Shown piece after piece: positions 14,308 to 16,336 of a stretch of 16,336 nt of DNA (position 1 is its first letter; each line of letters begins with the position of its first letter). The notes below the pieces were generated by a model. It was not told the origin of the DNA and did no database searches. It saw only the letters and a program-made list of their open reading frames with translations. Source of the DNA: Atopobium sp. Its GTDB lineage: Bacteria > Actinomycetota > Coriobacteriia > Coriobacteriales > Atopobiaceae. The position numbers and the translations under genes are program-made. Location of the stretch: assembly GCA_018376005.1 (NCBI GenBank), contig JAHACE010000006.1, positions 1 through 16,336 on the forward strand, read 5' to 3'.

Positions 14308-15369
14308 TTACTCACCATCCCTAAAGCTGTAGTTGCGGGCGACCATGATGTAGACAAAGAACGGAGCGCCTACAACGGCAGTCAGAATACCAATAGGAAC
14401 TTCGGCGTTGCCTAGGACGGTACGAGCACAGGCATCTGCCCAAAGAATGAAGATAGCTCCAAGTACCAGCGCAGTTGGTACCAGCCTTCGGTGATCGGAT
14501 CCAACAAACGAGCGCGCAATATGCGGAATGATAAGACCAACAAAACCGATGGTTCCCACTGATGAAACAAGCGTACCAACCATGAGTGCAGAAATGGTCA
14601 GGTATGCCCATCTGCACAAATTGGTATTGAGGCCAAGCGTTGTAGCAGCCTCGTCTCCCATCAGAAGCACGTTGAGGGAGCGGAACTGCGTTAAGAAAAA
14701 CACACTGACGAGAAGTACCACGACAACAGAAACGCCAACATTTCCCCAGCTTGCTCGTGCCAAGGAGCCCATGGTCCAAAACTTCAGATCCATCATGCCT
14801 TCAGCGTTAGCGGCGATAGTAATAATGAAATTAGAAAGAGCTGTAAACAGGGCATTCAAAATCATGCCCGAGAGAACAAGCTTTGACGACGTCATATGTC
14901 CGCCGGTAGACGCCAGCAACAAAACGCCAATCGTGGCAATTGTTGAGCCAATAAACGAGAACAGCGGCACCGAAGAAACTCCCACGACGTGTACCGCGCC
15001 GGCTCCAAGCATGATGGCACAGGTGGCTCCGCACGAAGCTCCTGATGAGATGCCCAAAATATACGGCTCAGCCAAGGTATTTTGAACTGACGCCTGCATG
15101 ACAACACCCGAAAGCGCAAGGCCAGCTCCGGCTACCACACCCAAGATGATGCGAGGAAAACGTAGCGACCAGACGACCTTCTCGACAGGTCCTCCTGCAG
15201 CTAGAGCCTCCGGTAGCGGCATGCCAAAAAGATGATGTGTCAGCACGGCATATGCGTCTTGTAGGGACACGCCGATGGCGCCCATCGTTGAAGTTATTAC
15301 AATACTCGCCACCAGAATTGCGACGAGAACTCCCATGAAAAGACGGAACGGCCCGGCTTTTCTTACCAT
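14308..15369 (-). CDS. FecCD-family ABC permease (iron-siderophore/haem/corrinoid)
   Basis: A 353-residue polytopic membrane protein with about nine or ten hydrophobic segments, forming the homodimeric channel of a class II importer. Typical landmarks run in order: WSLRFPRIILGVVAGAGLAL-SG near residue 70, Q-N-x-L-A-E-P-Y-I-L-G-I-S-S-G-A-S, FWTMGSLARASW near the middle, the GFVGLIIPHIAR cytoplasmic loop that docks with the ATPase, and the NAEVPIGILTAVVGAPFFVYI end. Length and motifs look complete, in contrast to its ATPase partner. The start is ATG 15369, preceded by AGAGGGG at 6-7 bases; a longer frame from 15,423 adds basic residues without a ribosome site. It is the first gene of the operon (permease, ATPase, binding protein) and diverges from the esterase-like gene. 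The exact substrate cannot be told from sequence alone. Confidence 0.93.
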   Translation of the reverse strand: MVRKAGPFRLFMGVLVAILVASIVITSTMGAIGVSLQDAYAVLTHHLFGMPLPEALAAGGPVEKVVWSLRFPRIILGVVAGAGLALSGVVMQASVQNTLAEPYILGISSGASCGATCAIMLGAGAVHVVGVSSVPLFSFIGSTIATIGVLLLASTGGHMTSSKLVLSGMILNALFTALSNFIITIAANAEGMMDLKFWTMGSLARASWGNVGVSVVVVLLVSVFFLTQFRSLNVLLMGDEAATTLGLNTNLCRWAYLTISALMVGTLVSSVGTIGFVGLIIPHIARSFVGSDHRRLVPTALVLGAIFILWADACARTVLGNAEVPIGILTAVVGAPFFVYIMVARNYSFRDGE

Positions 15370-15405
15370 ACAATACCCCTCTAAAGTGACGCTGCGTTTT
15401 TGCGC

Positions 15406-15433
15406 ACAACGTACAACGTACAAACTGCAACGT
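15406..15433. repeat. Tandem ACAACGT copies in the permease leader
   Basis: ACAACGT occurs twice in direct tandem (15,406-15,412 and 15,413-15,419), with a partial ACAA and a related GCAACGT at 15,427-15,433. The cluster lies between the proposed promoter and the permease start, in what would be the untranslated leader. Confidence 0.45.
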
Positions 15434-15469
15434 ATAAAGCGTGTAGCACAGACGCAGCGGAATTTTTCG

Positions 15470-15491
15470 AAAGTTAACTATATATTACTTT
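15470..15491. promoter_or_regulatory. 22-bp imperfect palindrome between permease and esterase (candidate iron-responsive operator)
   Basis: On the minus strand the site reads AAAGT, 12 AT-rich bases, ACTTT; the outer seven bases on each side match in six of seven places. It overlaps the proposed -10 of the permease operon and is placed to control both divergent genes. Size and position suit a DtxR- or Fur-type repressor dimer, but it does not closely match either textbook consensus. Confidence 0.4.
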
Positions 15492-15505
15492 TTGAATTGT
15501 GAGAA
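15477..15505 (-). promoter_or_regulatory. Candidate sigma-70-type promoter of the iron-uptake operon
   Basis: On the minus strand, TTCTCA (15,505-15,500; 4 of 6 to TTGACA) and TATAGT (15,482-15,477; 5 of 6 to TATAAT) are separated by exactly 17 bases. Transcription would begin near 15,470 and leave a leader of about 100 bases before the permease ATG. Confidence 0.42.
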
Positions 15506-15521
15506 GACTGTGAGTTGAGAA

Positions 15522-16239
15522 ATGCTTAAAATACCTACACCCCTCCGTGGGACAGCTTTACCAGACAGTACAATCACTATCGGAGAACGCTCCGAAGTTC
15601 CTGGTCTTCTTGTTGTTCTCCATGGCTCACTGCTTATGCCCAAGATAGCTGCTCTTCTTACTTCCGGGAAACTTGACGCGACCAAGCTCCCCCAATGCCT
15701 CACCATTACCGCACCATCTGATCAAGCCTGCTATTCCCCTTGGCCAGCATCTAGTGTGCGCACAAAAGTTCCAAATTTTGATGGGCTTGGAAAAGAATTT
15801 CTTTCAGATGTCGTACTTCCTACTGTCGAGAAGTACGCTGCTCTAGCTACTCATACCGCTCAGGGTGCATGTCCTCTTACCTTGCTAGGCTATTCTTTGT
15901 CGGGTCTGTGCAGCCTCTTTGAGATGCAGACTACCTGCCACTTTGACCAGTACCTTCTTGCTAGCCCAAGTACGTGGTTTCCCGATTTTGTTGAAACTTT
16001 TGATACGAGCCATGTGCGTTCGGACATTCGCTGGTGCATTGCAAGCGGAGAAACGTATGCTGGATTCCTACGATCATCACAAGGGTCTTGAGCTGAGGTT
16101 GCAACGATTGCTGCAGTTTGGATTTGATGCGTAGAGAGCCGTTTTTCTGAGGAGAGACGATTTTATGCATGAAGACGATCTGTCTTCCCTGCTGCGACAA
16201 CTGGCCGAAACGGCTTTCCCAGCCTCTAATAATTGCTAA
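15522..16239 (+). pseudogene. Siderophore-esterase-like alpha/beta hydrolase, frameshifted
   Basis: The intact frame from ATG 15522 runs 189 codons to a stop at 16,091. It shows an alpha/beta hydrolase opening VVLHGS (31-36), a YSPWPA segment (71-76) typical of IroE/BesA-like esterases, the nucleophile elbow GYSLSG with Ser125, and ASPSTWFPDF. These enzymes open ester bonds of iron-loaded siderophores in the cytoplasm. After DIRWCIASGE the frame gives a short unrelated tail. In the next frame, the DNA from about 16,050 reads HHKGLELRLQRLLQFGFDA, a TAG (16,132-16,134), then AVFLRRDDFMHEDDLSSLL to a stop at 16,239. That looks like the lost C-terminal part, about 239 codons in all, so I infer one frameshift and one nonsense change. 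The usual G-x-H-F catalytic His is not obvious. It is the only plus-strand gene, divergent from the permease. Confidence 0.65.
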
Positions 16240-16243
16240 CAAA

Positions 16244-16264
16244 AAACCCGCCGATGGCGGGTTT
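16244..16264 (-). terminator. Terminator downstream of tRNA-Met (possibly bidirectional)
   Basis: A 9-bp stem (AAACCCGCC with GGCGGGTTT, loop GAT) lies 10 bases after the tRNA 3' end. On the minus strand it runs into six T (complement of 16,241-16,246). In the plus direction, with only TTT, it could weakly end the esterase transcript. Confidence 0.85.
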
Positions 16265-16274
16265 GAAATTCTTA

Positions 16275-16336
<62 letters not shown>

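Noticed and set aside
14528..15085. Plus-strand open frame of 185 codons opposite the FecCD permease.
   Set aside because: The product is rich in Thr, Pro and Arg with no known motif and lies wholly inside a clear permease gene; a shadow frame.
15404..15435. CRISPR array or replication iterons at the ACAACGT cluster.
   Set aside because: Units are 7 bases with no spacers of regular length, and no origin or Rep gene is near.

Overview
The window is 16.3 kb of bacterial DNA, almost all coding and almost all on the minus strand. The best fit is a low-to-moderate GC actinobacterium of the Coriobacteriia (Atopobium/Olsenella-like). This is inferred from gene flavour: lactose/cellobiose-type PTS parts, a Tat-plus-lipobox substrate-binding protein and an FecCD importer. 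It is not proven by a marker gene. By eye, positions 1 to about 12,300 are AT-rich and positions about 12,480 to 16,336 are clearly more GC-rich, so two compositional blocks meet in the gene-free stretch 12,182-12,553.

Region 1 (1-3305, minus) holds the 5' end of a TDT-family membrane transporter and a tightly packed set of an M24 aminopeptidase, a MalY/PatB-type C-S lyase and an RDD membrane protein. The M24 stop codon directly abuts the MalY start.

Region 2 (3391-8382, minus) is a complete PTS operon: a LicR-type regulator (two HTHs, two PRDs, EIIB-like and EIIA-like domains), an M42 metallopeptidase, then EIIA, EIIB and EIIC of the lactose/cellobiose family. A strong terminator sits after EIIC and before the M24 gene. 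There is no glycosidase, but two peptidases and a C-S lyase surround the PTS. This recalls the PTS-linked peptidases FrvX and YpdE/YpdF and the malX-malY pair of E. coli. I suggest the imported substrate may be a sugar-peptide or sugar-cysteine conjugate; this is inference.

Region 3 (8494-12,181, minus) is a two-gene restriction/defence-like cassette: an MmeI-like single-chain restriction-modification enzyme and, upstream, a 252-residue protein with a PD-(D/E)XK-like nuclease motif. It ends in its own terminator.

Region 4 (12,478-16,239) is an iron-siderophore (or haem/corrinoid) locus: permease, ATPase and lipoprotein on the minus strand, with a siderophore-esterase-like gene diverging on the plus strand. 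The ATPase has lost the whole ABC signature segment by an in-frame deletion, and the esterase is broken by a frameshift and a stop. The locus therefore looks decayed, or the assembly has errors here. A promoter and an overlapping palindrome lie between the divergent genes. The right edge holds a partial initiator-type tRNA-Met (minus) with its terminator.
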